Source: VFMC01 sp037131575
Lineage (GTDB): Bacteria; Actinomycetota; Acidimicrobiia; Acidimicrobiales; Ilumatobacteraceae
DNA length: 14,550 nucleotides
Direction: 5' to 3'
NCBI GenBank assembly: GCA_037131575.1
Contig: JBAXQV010000070.1
Span: 1 to 14,550, forward strand
Notes under the pieces: model-generated
The model's database searches: none
What the model saw: the letters and a program-made list of their open reading frames with translations, nothing else
What the model was told of the DNA's origin: nothing
Translations under genes and position numbers: made by a program
Shown here: one piece after another, positions 6,708 to 14,080 of the stretch
Layout: each line of letters starts with the position of its first letter
How positions within the stretch are numbered: the first letter of the stretch is position 1

Positions 6708-6983
6708 ATGCCGTATTCGGAAAAATCAGCGTCTCGACGCGCGAATAAGTTAGCGAAGATCGTTGAGTCGGTCGCTGTCATCATGATCTTCATCAGCCTG
6801 CTCGCCGGCCTCATTATCTTGTTTCAATCACGTTCGGATGCCTTCGGCGAGGTCGAATACCCCTATCTGCTCACCGGATTTCTCGTCGCATTTCAGGGCT
6901 CGTTCGCTGCGCTCGTGGTGATGATGTTCGCGTGCTACATCCAAGCAAAGACCGAAGACCACTCATCAGGTGGCGTGGCTTGA
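6708..6983 (+). CDS. Small two-helix membrane protein
   Basis: The protein has 91 residues. A basic N-terminus (KSASRRANKLAK) precedes helix one (about 20-40, ESVAVIMIFISLLAGLIILF). A short polar loop then leads to helix two (about 54-79), and an acidic tail ends the protein. ATG 6708 has a clear SD (GGAGG, 5 nt upstream). The codons and leader are less GC-rich than in neighbouring genes (aaaaatcagcg, aataagttagcg), which may mean a recent arrival or a less constrained gene. No family recognised. Confidence 0.7.
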   Translation: MPYSEKSASRRANKLAKIVESVAVIMIFISLLAGLIILFQSRSDAFGEVEYPYLLTGFLVAFQGSFAALVVMMFACYIQAKTEDHSSGGVA

Positions 6984-7062
6984 CGTTGACCCTGGAGGTA
7001 CGTGGGGCCATGAGGTGGCGCCATTAACCGCCCAGCCCCGATTCAGGAGTGACCTGCGCTGT

Positions 7063-7497
7063 TCAGGCAGCGCCGCGCCCGCGCAGCGACAGGACGAACC
7101 ACACCGTCACGGCGCCGAGTACCAGCGGTGACGCCATCAATAACAGTCCCGCGCCGATGTTCGCCCCCACCACGGGCGCTGTCAGCGTGGCGTAGAGCGC
7201 ACCCAGAAACCCGCCAGCGACCAGAAACGGCAAGGCGATCTGGGGGTCGGTGATATCGCCGCGGCTGCGGCGCCGCAGAATGACCAGCACGACGCCGAGG
7301 CCGACCAACGACGCGCCTGCTGCGATCAACAACCAATGATCGACCAGATCCTCGATCGGTCGCATGAAGTAGTCGGGCTCGTCGGGCGTACCCCCGAAGC
7401 CGACCATGAGACACCACACCAGCACCCCGATCGCCAGCCCAGACAGAGCTGATAGTGCGATCCATGGGAGGATCTTGGGTCTCACTGTTTCGGACAC
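7063..7497 (-). CDS. Four-helix membrane protein of unknown function
   Basis: The protein has 144 residues from GTG 7497; a second GTG four codons later is also possible and neither has a clear SD. Predicted helices are at about 11-34, 54-75, 88-108 and 112-137. A basic loop (RRRSRGD) between helices two and three suggests a cytoplasmic loop. The first loop (GGTPDEPDYFMRPIEDLVDHW) would face outward. It lies 56 nt downstream of the F420-type gene on the same strand and may share its transcript. No family recognised. Confidence 0.72.
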   Translation of the reverse strand: MSETVRPKILPWIALSALSGLAIGVLVWCLMVGFGGTPDEPDYFMRPIEDLVDHWLLIAAGASLVGLGVVLVILRRRSRGDITDPQIALPFLVAGGFLGALYATLTAPVVGANIGAGLLLMASPLVLGAVTVWFVLSLRGRGAA

Positions 7498-7553
7498 ACA
7501 TCGACACTAACTCGCCTCGAGCCAGCCTGTAGCCGGCCTCTGGCGGCACCGAC

Positions 7554-7982
7554 TCAAGTGTCGGCAGCCGCGGCCCAGCCCGACATTCCGACGATTCGCA
7601 GCACCAACACCCGCACGAACGGTTGCCCCTCGTACTGCGGGTACTTCGCCTCCAGCGCTGCGGCCAAGGCCGCTACCTGCTCGGCGCTCGCGTCGGGCTC
7701 CCACTCGAGTTCGGCACGCGCCCACCACAGTTGCGACCAGTCGGTGCGATGCCACTGCTCGGCCAACAACGTGGCCCGGCCATCGGCTTCGAGGTTGCGT
7801 TCGCGCTGCAATCGAGTGGATGCCTTGGGCTTCACCAGGTCGACGGGAACACCCACGGCGCCGTCGTGCACCGCGTAGGCCACCGGCACGGCATCGACAC
7901 CGCGCACGGGGTGCAGTGTGCTCAGCACCGCGTGATCGTGAGCCGTGAGCCGTGCCAGCGCATCGGCAGCATCGAGCCTCAC
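7554..7982 (-). CDS. PPOX-fold, probably F420-dependent, oxidoreductase (TIGR03668-like)
   Basis: The protein has 142 residues from GTG 7982, which has AGGTGG just upstream and gives the usual family length; ATG 8066 would add 28 residues. Family traits are LARLTAHDHAVLSTLHPVRG with VPVAYAV (about 9-37), the DLVKPKASTRLQRERNLEADGRATLLAEQW block (48-77), DWSQLWWARAE (81-91), KYPQYE (113-118) and a closing GMSGWAA. This is the split-barrel pyridoxamine-phosphate-oxidase fold. Actinobacterial members of this subgroup are annotated as F420-binding. The substrate is unknown. It is divergent from the acyl-CoA synthetase across about 120 nt. Confidence 0.82.
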   Translation of the reverse strand: MRLDAADALARLTAHDHAVLSTLHPVRGVDAVPVAYAVHDGAVGVPVDLVKPKASTRLQRERNLEADGRATLLAEQWHRTDWSQLWWARAELEWEPDASAEQVAALAAALEAKYPQYEGQPFVRVLVLRIVGMSGWAAAADT

Positions 7983-8104
7983 CGCCCACCTCGGGCAGCG
8001 ATGCAAATTGGGCAAGAACTCACGAGCCGACACTACGCTCGCTCCGTGCTCGAAGCGCATCATCTCGATCGCAATGTCATCACCGAAAGCCGAGAGGTAC
8101 CCCG

Positions 8105-9643
8105 ATGAACCTCGCCACATGGGTCGAGCGGCATGGCCGCCTGCGCCCCGACGCCCCCGCCCTCGCCGATGGCGACACCGTGCACGCCACGTGGGCGCAG
8201 TTCGCCGCCACCTCGGCAAGTGTGGCTGCCGGCCTGCGTACTCAGTTCGGCCTCGTCCCGGGCAGCCGAGTGGCCATCGTCATGCGCAACCGGCCTGAAT
8301 ACCTCGAAGCGCTCTTCGGCATCTGGCATGCAGGCCTGGTGGCAGTGCCGGTGAACGCCCGCCTGCACCGAGACGAAATCGCCTACATCCTCGACGACAG
8401 CGGTGCGGCCTGTGCATTCACCGACGACGACCACGCCGACGATGTGCAGTCGCTGCTCGGCACCGTGGCCACGCTGCAGGCCGTGGTGGTGGCGCCTGGC
8501 GACGAGTGGAACCGCCTCACCGCCGAGGCCCCCGCGCCGCTGACCGAGCGCTCGGGTGACGACCCGGCCTGGCTGTTCTACACCAGCGGCACCACCGGCC
8601 GTCCGAAGGGTGCCACCCTCACCAACCGCAACCTGCTGATGATGTCGCTGAGCTACTTCGCCGACATCGACCAGTTGATGCCCACCGATTCCATCCTCCA
8701 CGCCGCGCCCATCTCGCACGGTTCGGGGCTGTACGGCCTTCCGCACATCGCCCGCGGCGCGGTGAGCGTGATTCCGCACTCGGGCGGCGTCGACGGCGAC
8801 GAGATCGCCTCGCTGCTGAACCGTTGGCCAGGCATGACATTCTTCGCTGCACCCACCATGGTGAAGCGACTCACCAACGACCCCGCCATCGCTGCAGCCA
8901 ACCTCGGCAACTTGAAGACCATCATCTACGGCGGTGCGCCGATGTATCTCGCCGACCTCGAAGAAGCGCTCGGCGTGTTCGGCCCGCGCCTCGCGCAGAT
9001 CTACGGCCAGGGCGAGACGCCGATGACCATCACCGCGCTGTCGAAGGCCGACCATGCCGACCGCGACCGTCCGCAGTGGAGCGAACGGTTGCAAAGCGTG
9101 GGCCTCGCCCGTACCGACGTGGAAGTGCGGGTGGTCGATGAGAACGACAACGAGCTGCCCGTCGGCGAGATCGGCGAAGTGGTGGTGCGTGGTGACGTAG
9201 TGATGGCCGGCTACTGGAACCAACCCGAGGCGAGCGCCGACACGCTGCGCGGCGGTTGGTTGCACACCGGCGATGTGGGCAGCTTCGACGAGGCCGGCTA
9301 CCTCACGCTGCGCGATCGTTCGAAGGACCTCATCATCAGCGGCGGCATGAACATCTACCCGCGTGAGGTGGAGGAAGCCCTGTTGCGTCACCCCGACGTG
9401 AAGGCTGTGTCGGTGGTGGGCCGCCCCGATGCCGAGTGGGGCGAAACCGTGGTGGCATTCGTGGTGGCGGTCGATGACTCCCAGGCCCCGTCGGTGGAGG
9501 CACTCGACCAACTGTGCCTCGACCACATCGCCCGCTACAAGCGCCCCAAGGACTACCGCTTCGTGGCCTCGCTGCCCACCAACAACTACGGCAAGGTGGT
9601 CAAGCGCGAGTTGCGCGAGATGTTGCGCGCTGAAGCCGAATGA
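8105..9643 (+). CDS. AMP-forming acyl-CoA synthetase/ligase (ANL superfamily)
   Basis: The protein has 512 residues from ATG 8105, with GAGAGG about 8 nt upstream. It activates a carboxylic acid with ATP and joins it to CoA via an acyl-adenylate. Visible motifs in order are the P-loop-like YTSGTTGRPKG (159-169), YGGAP (275-279), IYGQGETP (299-306), GWLHTGD (384-390) and RSKDLIISGGMNIYPREVEE (405-424). The C-terminal NNYGKVVKREL follows, with Lys497 as the catalytic lysine. All core motifs look intact and the length is normal for a medium-chain, aromatic or fatty acyl-CoA ligase. Substrate choice cannot be read here. It is cytosolic. It converges on the histidine kinase gene with only 20 nt between the stops. 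Confidence 0.93.
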   Translation: MNLATWVERHGRLRPDAPALADGDTVHATWAQFAATSASVAAGLRTQFGLVPGSRVAIVMRNRPEYLEALFGIWHAGLVAVPVNARLHRDEIAYILDDSGAACAFTDDDHADDVQSLLGTVATLQAVVVAPGDEWNRLTAEAPAPLTERSGDDPAWLFYTSGTTGRPKGATLTNRNLLMMSLSYFADIDQLMPTDSILHAAPISHGSGLYGLPHIARGAVSVIPHSGGVDGDEIASLLNRWPGMTFFAAPTMVKRLTNDPAIAAANLGNLKTIIYGGAPMYLADLEEALGVFGPRLAQIYGQGETPMTITALSKADHADRDRPQWSERLQSVGLARTDVEVRVVDENDNELPVGEIGEVVVRGDVVMAGYWNQPEASADTLRGGWLHTGDVGSFDEAGYLTLRDRSKDLIISGGMNIYPREVEEALLRHPDVKAVSVVGRPDAEWGETVVAFVVAVDDSQAPSVEALDQLCLDHIARYKRPKDYRFVASLPTNNYGKVVKRELREMLRAEAE

Positions 9644-9663
9644 CGACGGCTGCGTTCACGCGA

Positions 9664-10929
9664 TCACGCCGGCGTACCGGCACCGTGAGTCAAGGGCAGT
9701 AGCACCGCCACCTGTGTGCCACGCCCCACTTCGCTGTCGAGGTCGAGGCGGCCACCCATCGCCTCGGTGAGCCGCCGTGCCAGCACCAGGCCCAGCCCCG
9801 CACCACCTTCTCGGCCGGCATCGGCACCCAGCCGGTCGAACGGTACGAACAGTCGCGCGAGGAGGTCGGCGGGAATGCCGGGGCCGTGGTCGATGACGTG
9901 AATGCCTGCCATGCCATCGCCGTGTTCGGTGACCACCCTTATGGTGCCACCAGGAGGCGAGAAGCGCACTGCGTTGGCCATGAGGTTCAGCACCACCTGC
10001 TGCAAACGGCGCTGGTCGGCTCGCACCGTGAGCGGCGGCCCATCGCACTCGAGGTGCACTGTGCGCTTGTCGGCAAGTGGCCCGATGAGCGCCGTCGATG
10101 CGGCGATGACGTCGTGGAGGGCGACGTCGGTGAGGGCGATCGGCATCGCACCCGCTTCGACGCGAGCCAGATCGAGCACGTCGTCGACGATCGACAAGAT
10201 GTGCGACGCCGCAGAATCGATGCGTTCGAGCGCGTCGCGGCGGCGATCGGGTGTGAGGTCGAGCGTGCGCAGGTTCTCGGTGAAACCGGTGATCGCCTGC
10301 AGCGGCGTGCGCAGTTCGTGGCTCAGCGAGGTGACGAACTGCGACTTGGCGAGGTTGGCGCGCTCGGCGCTCTGCTTGGCCAACTCGGCATCGTGACGTG
10401 CTTGCCGCTCGCTCGACGCCTGCCCGTGCTCCACCGCCAGCGAGGCGAGATGAGTGAAGCGGCGCACCAACTCTTGGTCGCGGTCGTCGGGCGAGTACGG
10501 CGTTTGGTGGTACACGGCGAAGCTTCCCACGAGGTTCGTGCGGCACCTGATGGGGCTCGACCAGCACGCACGAAGCGCGTGCTCGGCGGCGAGATCGCGG
10601 AACTGCTCCCAGCGCGGATCGGTGGTCACGTCGATAGCAATCACGGGTTCACCGAGATGGATCGCCGTGCCGCACGACCCCGCCGACGGCCCCGGTAACA
10701 GGCCGTCGATGGCCGCGGAATACGCAGCCGGCAGAGACGGGGCAGAGCCGTGGCGCAGCAATCCGTCGTCGTCGAGCAACAGGATCGAACACCGACTGGC
10801 CGGCATCAGTTCTTCCAGCGCGCTCACCACCGAGTCGAGCACCGTCGACAACGTCTCACCCGAGGCGAGCAGTTCCATCACCGCTGTTTGCCGGTCGAGT
10901 ACCGCTACCACCTCGTCGCCAGAGAGCAC
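9664..10929 (-). CDS. Soluble sensor histidine kinase with N-terminal GAF domain
   Basis: The protein has 421 residues. Domains are GAF (about 26-168, with GSCGTAIHLGEPVIAIDVTTDPRW), a short coiled coil (170-198), the HisKA dimerisation helix with phospho-acceptor His204 in SHELRTPLQ, and HATPase_c with N-box NLMANAVRFS (315-324), DHGPGIP (347-353) and GGAGLGL (375-381). There is no signal peptide or membrane helix, so it senses a cytosolic signal. Three in-frame starts are possible (ATG 10944, GTG 10935, GTG 10929). GTG 10929 is preferred because GGAGGGG lies 7 nt before it. The gene directly follows the response regulator, whose stop is at 10932, so the two are translationally coupled. Confidence 0.9.
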   Translation of the reverse strand: MLSGDEVVAVLDRQTAVMELLASGETLSTVLDSVVSALEELMPASRCSILLLDDDGLLRHGSAPSLPAAYSAAIDGLLPGPSAGSCGTAIHLGEPVIAIDVTTDPRWEQFRDLAAEHALRACWSSPIRCRTNLVGSFAVYHQTPYSPDDRDQELVRRFTHLASLAVEHGQASSERQARHDAELAKQSAERANLAKSQFVTSLSHELRTPLQAITGFTENLRTLDLTPDRRRDALERIDSAASHILSIVDDVLDLARVEAGAMPIALTDVALHDVIAASTALIGPLADKRTVHLECDGPPLTVRADQRRLQQVVLNLMANAVRFSPPGGTIRVVTEHGDGMAGIHVIDHGPGIPADLLARLFVPFDRLGADAGREGGAGLGLVLARRLTEAMGGRLDLDSEVGRGTQVAVLLPLTHGAGTPA

Positions 10930-10931
10930 GT

Positions 10932-11657
10932 TCACCCCTCCCATCGATAGCCGACGGCCCGCACCGTTCGCAACCGGCCTGGTCGACGAGGGTCGGCCTC
11001 CACCTTCAGGCGCAGCCGATACACATGCTCGGTCACCGTTGCCTCGGTCTGCCAACCCGAGTTGCTCGACCAGACGGCCGCGAGCAACTCCGCACGGGTG
11101 CACGCGCGGTGTGGATGATCGACGAAATAGGCCAACAGCTCGAACTCCTTTGCCGCCAATTCCACCGGGGCGCCGTCGACCCACACGTTGCGCGATTCGC
11201 GGTCGATCTCCACGCCCGACCCGCTCGGTTGAAACTTCTGCCGCGCCCCCTGCGCAGAGTCGGCACTGCGCCGCAACACCGACCGCGCCCGTGCCGCGAG
11301 TTCGCCGGGCGAGAACGGCTTCACCAGGTAATCGTCGGCACCGAGGTCGAGGCCGACGATGCGATCGGTCTCGCTGTCGCGACCCGACAGCACGATGATG
11401 GGCAGATGTTTGCGACCGTTGCGCTCCTCGCTGGAGCGCAGGCGTTTGAGGATGTCGAGCCCCCCGAGGCCCGGCAGCGACAGGTCGAGCACCACCAGCG
11501 CAGGCAGCGACGACTCGATGGCGTGCATCGCCGCGATGCCGTTGTCGACGGCCATCACCACGAATCCATCGGCCTCGAGCGCCCAGGCCACAGCCGTACG
11601 AACACCCTCGTCGTCATCGACGACCAACACTCGGCGGCCAGCCTGCACGGCACTCAC
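10932..11657 (-). CDS. OmpR/PhoB-family response regulator
   Basis: The protein has 241 residues from GTG 11657. The receiver domain (8-128) has the acidic pocket at DDD14-16, phospho-acceptor Asp58 (LVVLDLSLPG), switch Ser91 and Lys113 (YLVKPF). After a Gln/Ser/Gly linker, a winged-helix effector domain (about 148-240) shows the family ending EHVYRLRLKVEADP followed by VRAVGYRWE. It pairs with the adjacent GAF histidine kinase. Three 11-bp-spaced repeats in the gap just upstream look like its own binding site. No SD precedes the GTG. A GTG three codons downstream is an alternative start. Confidence 0.93.
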   Translation of the reverse strand: MSAVQAGRRVLVVDDDEGVRTAVAWALEADGFVVMAVDNGIAAMHAIESSLPALVVLDLSLPGLGGLDILKRLRSSEERNGRKHLPIIVLSGRDSETDRIVGLDLGADDYLVKPFSPGELAARARSVLRRSADSAQGARQKFQPSGSGVEIDRESRNVWVDGAPVELAAKEFELLAYFVDHPHRACTRAELLAAVWSSNSGWQTEATVTEHVYRLRLKVEADPRRPGRLRTVRAVGYRWEG

Positions 11658-11664
11658 GGTAGTC

Positions 11665-11692
11665 GTTGATGGAACGTTGAGATGGGGTTGAG
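11665..11692 (+). promoter_or_regulatory. Three GTTGA(T/G) direct repeats at 11-bp period, candidate response-regulator box
   Basis: GTTGAT (11665-11670), GTTGAG (11676-11681) and GTTGAG (11687-11692) are each separated by 5 bp, an exact 11-bp period. OmpR/PhoB-type winged-helix regulators bind head-to-tail direct repeats with this period. The site begins 8 bp upstream of the regulator start and lies between it and the divergent LLM monooxygenase gene. The last repeat overlaps a possible -35 for that gene. Confidence 0.6.
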
Positions 11693-11716
11693 CCAGGTCC
11701 GAACTTGGTTTTCTAC
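11688..11716 (+). promoter_or_regulatory. Possible promoter of the LLM monooxygenase gene
   Basis: TTGAGC (11688-11693) and TTCTAC (11711-11716) are 17 bp apart. The -10 is weak, which would suit an activated promoter, and the -35 overlaps the third regulator-type repeat. About 57 nt of leader would precede ATG 11774. Found by eye; moderate support only. Confidence 0.3.
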
Positions 11717-11773
11717 GGTCTCACTGGGCCGCAGCCCGCCTTGGGGAATTACGACGCACAAAGGACGTGTCTC

Positions 11774-12769
11774 ATGAAACTTGCTCTCTATCTGCCCAAC
11801 TTCCGCGACGAAGTGACCGTGAAGGAACTCGAAGACCTCACCAACCTCGCCGAGGAACTCGACTTCGATTCAGTGTGGACCCTCGACCGCATCGTGGTCC
11901 CCGAGGCATCCGACCGTCAGGAGCTGACGTACCCGTTCGGCATGATGGAACAGTTCCCGTTGCAGATGCCGGTGTCGGCACGCGGTAAGTGGCTGCACGG
12001 TATGCCGCTCATCCCGTGGCTCGCCGCCAAGACCACGAAAGTGCGCATTGGCATGAGCATCATCGACACGCCGTACCGTGCGCCTGGCGTGCTCGCCGGT
12101 GAAATCGCCACTGTCGACCACCTCTCGGGCGGCCGCGTGAACGTTGGCCTCGGCTCGGGCTGGATGCCCGAAGAGTTCGCCGCTGCCAGCGCCGCGCACA
12201 TCTTCCCCAAGCGCCACAAGCACGTTCGCGAAACCATCGAGATCATGCAGGGCATTTGGACCAACGACCTGTTCGAGTACCACGGCGAATTCGCCGACTT
12301 CGACTCGTGCGGGTTCGGTGCCAAGCCGGTGCAGAAGCCGTACCCGCCCATCTACTTCAGCGGCTTGAAGGATCCGAAGCGCTCGGCGAGCCGTATCGCC
12401 AAGTACGGCCTTGCCGGCTGGATCGGCATCCAGGACACGCCCGAAGACATCGCCCATTGGAAGAGCGAGATCCAGCGCGAACTGGTGGAGATGGGGAGCG
12501 ATCGTTCGCTCGACGACGGCTTCGACATGTGCAGCATGATCTGGTTCACCATCACCGATGAGCCCACCGATCAGACCAACAACCGCAAGCTCAGCAACCT
12601 GCTGGTGGGTACCGCCGACCAGATCACCGACAACCTCAAGCGCTTCAAGGAAGCCGGCATGACCATGCCGTTGTTGTGGCCCCCGTTCGCCGGTGTGCCG
12701 GTGTCGAAGACCATCGACGACCTGAAGCGGCTCACCGAGGAGATCATGCCGAAGGTGAACGCCATCTGA
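11774..12769 (+). CDS. LLM-class (luciferase-like, probably F420-dependent) oxidoreductase
   Basis: The protein has 331 residues from ATG 11774, with AAAGGA about 8 nt upstream; the GTG at 11705 is rejected as it has no SD. The luciferase-like TIM barrel shows an N-terminal LALYLPNF strand, LAEELDFDSVWTLDRIVVPE (25-44), then VRIGMSIIDTPYRAPGVLAGEIATVDHLSGGRVNVGLGSGW (residues 90-130 in several strands) with MPEEF after it. AKPVQKPYPPIYFSG (183-197) and AGWIGIQDTPEDI also fit the family. The cofactor is probably F420 or FMN; actinobacterial members commonly use F420. It is cytosolic and the substrate is unknown. It is divergent from the two-component pair, which may control it, and convergent with the dioxygenase gene. 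Confidence 0.9.
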   Translation: MKLALYLPNFRDEVTVKELEDLTNLAEELDFDSVWTLDRIVVPEASDRQELTYPFGMMEQFPLQMPVSARGKWLHGMPLIPWLAAKTTKVRIGMSIIDTPYRAPGVLAGEIATVDHLSGGRVNVGLGSGWMPEEFAAASAAHIFPKRHKHVRETIEIMQGIWTNDLFEYHGEFADFDSCGFGAKPVQKPYPPIYFSGLKDPKRSASRIAKYGLAGWIGIQDTPEDIAHWKSEIQRELVEMGSDRSLDDGFDMCSMIWFTITDEPTDQTNNRKLSNLLVGTADQITDNLKRFKEAGMTMPLLWPPFAGVPVSKTIDDLKRLTEEIMPKVNAI

Positions 12770-12797
12770 CCAACGGTCGGGTCTGTCCCTGAAACGC

Positions 12798-12847
12798 CGA
12801 ACTCGTCCAATCTGCGGTTGTCTACAACCACAGATTGGACGAGTTCG
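12798..12847. terminator. 50-nt near-perfect palindrome, probable bidirectional terminator
   Basis: Two 24-nt arms match at 23 positions, separated by 2 nt. The outer part of each arm is CGAACTCGTCCAATCTG or its complement, and the centre is GGTTGT-CT-ACAACC. It lies between the convergent LLM gene (stop 12769) and dioxygenase gene (stop 12874). On the plus strand it is followed by CGCTTTT, on the minus strand by GGCGTTTC. Both fit intrinsic termination, but the arms are unusually long. Confidence 0.75.
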
Positions 12848-12873
12848 CGCTTTTGGGGGATGGGGGGCAGGGG

Positions 12874-13755
12874 TCAGTTCACCTCACCGGCAATGCCGAT
12901 ACCGGCCGGTGTGGCCGAGGTGTCGATGGTGACCGTGATGGCAGCGACATATCCCTTCGAGGGGTCGCCGGGGGTGGTCTCGGTGATCGTCATCACGCTG
13001 CCGGCACCGTTCTGCCCTGAGTACACGAAGTCGGCCGTGAGCGGCGTGCGTGACGCGCTGTTCGACGTATAGGGCGACAGTTCGGCCACGGCCAGGCTCA
13101 CGTCTTCGGGGAAGAACAGATTGCCGGTGTGCGAGACGTGCCCGCCGGTGTAGGTGCCGTTGGCACTGCCGCCCTCGTGCACCTTCACGTGCACATGATT
13201 GGTGCGGCGCGGGTACCAGCCGGGATAGATCGAATCGAACGTGGCCACCCCATCGGCGCCGGTGAGTTGGATGCCACGCAGGAACAAACCTGTCGACGAA
13301 TCCGAGTACGCACCGGCGGCATCGGCGTGCCACACATCGACGGCAGCGTCGGGCACCGGCGCGCATGAGGCGAGGTCCATCACGGTCACCCGCAACTTCA
13401 TGGGAATGCCCACCTTGCCGTCGGTGATGTCGGCACGTAGGGCAGGCTTCGAGTAGTAGAAGGGGCCTTGCTCCTGCTCGGCCGTGAGGGTGCATGCCCC
13501 GGCTGCAGGCGAGGCAGTGGACCCGGTGGCGGCATCCGTTGTGGCGGCAGTCGTTGAGGGGGCAGCCGTGGGCGGAGCAGGTGAAGTGGGCGCAGGCGAC
13601 GTGACGGCAGTCGATGTAACCGCACCCGATGACGCGCTCTTGCTGCACGCCGCAAAGAGCGCTCCGAAGCCTGCCATGCCCACCAGGCTCAGCACCTCGC
13701 GCCGTGTGATGGGCTCCAACGGCGATGGGTCGTGCTTGGTGTGATTCGAGGTCAT
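12874..13755 (-). CDS. Tat-exported intradiol ring-cleavage dioxygenase lipoprotein
   Basis: The protein has 293 residues from ATG 13755, with AAGGAG about 6 nt upstream. The N-terminus is a twin-arginine signal (TRREVLSLVGMAGFGALFAACSK) with a lipobox-like LFAAC at Cys37, having Phe at the -3 position. A Ser/Thr/Ala/Pro linker spans about 38-86. The catalytic domain starts EQGPFYYSKPALRADI (95-110). The non-haem iron(III) ligands expected of the family are present: Tyr150 in WHADAAGAYSD, and Tyr181, His187 and His189 in GWYPRRTNHVHVKV. It would cleave a catechol-type ring between the hydroxyls, but outside the membrane rather than in the cytosol. The substrate is unknown. No dedicated catechol-pathway genes lie next to it. 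Confidence 0.9.
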   Translation of the reverse strand: MTSNHTKHDPSPLEPITRREVLSLVGMAGFGALFAACSKSASSGAVTSTAVTSPAPTSPAPPTAAPSTTAATTDAATGSTASPAAGACTLTAEQEQGPFYYSKPALRADITDGKVGIPMKLRVTVMDLASCAPVPDAAVDVWHADAAGAYSDSSTGLFLRGIQLTGADGVATFDSIYPGWYPRRTNHVHVKVHEGGSANGTYTGGHVSHTGNLFFPEDVSLAVAELSPYTSNSASRTPLTADFVYSGQNGAGSVMTITETTPGDPSKGYVAAITVTIDTSATPAGIGIAGEVN

Positions 13756-14080
13756 GGCTGCTCCTTGGTGTTCCGCATTCTCTGCGGCGCCCATCTTCGC
13801 GGTCGGAGGTGAGAAACCGGTGAGAGTGGAACAGGACACCCGTGAGAACAAGGGCACTCGCCACGCGTCAGCTGTACCGAATGCCGCACAGCGACAACCG
13901 ACGCCGAAACAAGGCCCGATACTGGCCGATCATCGGCATACATGGCTCGCTTTCACCTCGACTGCCGCGCCTCGGTAACCCACCGAGCGCTGGTTGTGGC
14001 CCTGAACGTGGTGGCCACCCGCGGCGCAGCGCCGTGCACGACACGACGTTGTTGGGGGTGCGCTGACAGACTCTGCCGCC
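13756..14080. other. Divergent intergenic region without a recognised gene
   Basis: This 325-nt gap separates the dioxygenase start from the partial LLM gene. Open frames inside it are low-complexity or antisense and are not believed. The only visible structure is an inverted repeat, CTCGGT-AACCC-ACCGAG (13971-13987), extendable by GCG/CGC with a one-base bulge. It could be an operator or RNA hairpin. No clear promoter was found by eye. Confidence 0.4.

Noticed and set aside
7056..7073. GCGCTG-ttcagg-CAGCGC hairpin as a terminator
   Set aside because: It spans the stop codon of the four-helix protein and extends into its coding sequence, has only a 6-bp stem and lacks a T-run. It may be chance in GC-rich DNA.
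8060..9526. 488-codon open frame on the minus strand
   Set aside because: It is antisense to the acyl-CoA synthetase, which has all its motifs. The composition is His/Val/Gly-rich, typical of a shadow frame.
9886..10698. 270-codon plus-strand frame
   Set aside because: It is antisense to the GAF histidine kinase, whose domain motifs are complete.
12884..13864. 326-codon minus-strand frame overlapping the dioxygenase
   Set aside because: It is an Arg/His/Cys-rich alternative frame without motifs. The overlapping dioxygenase has a signal peptide and iron ligands.
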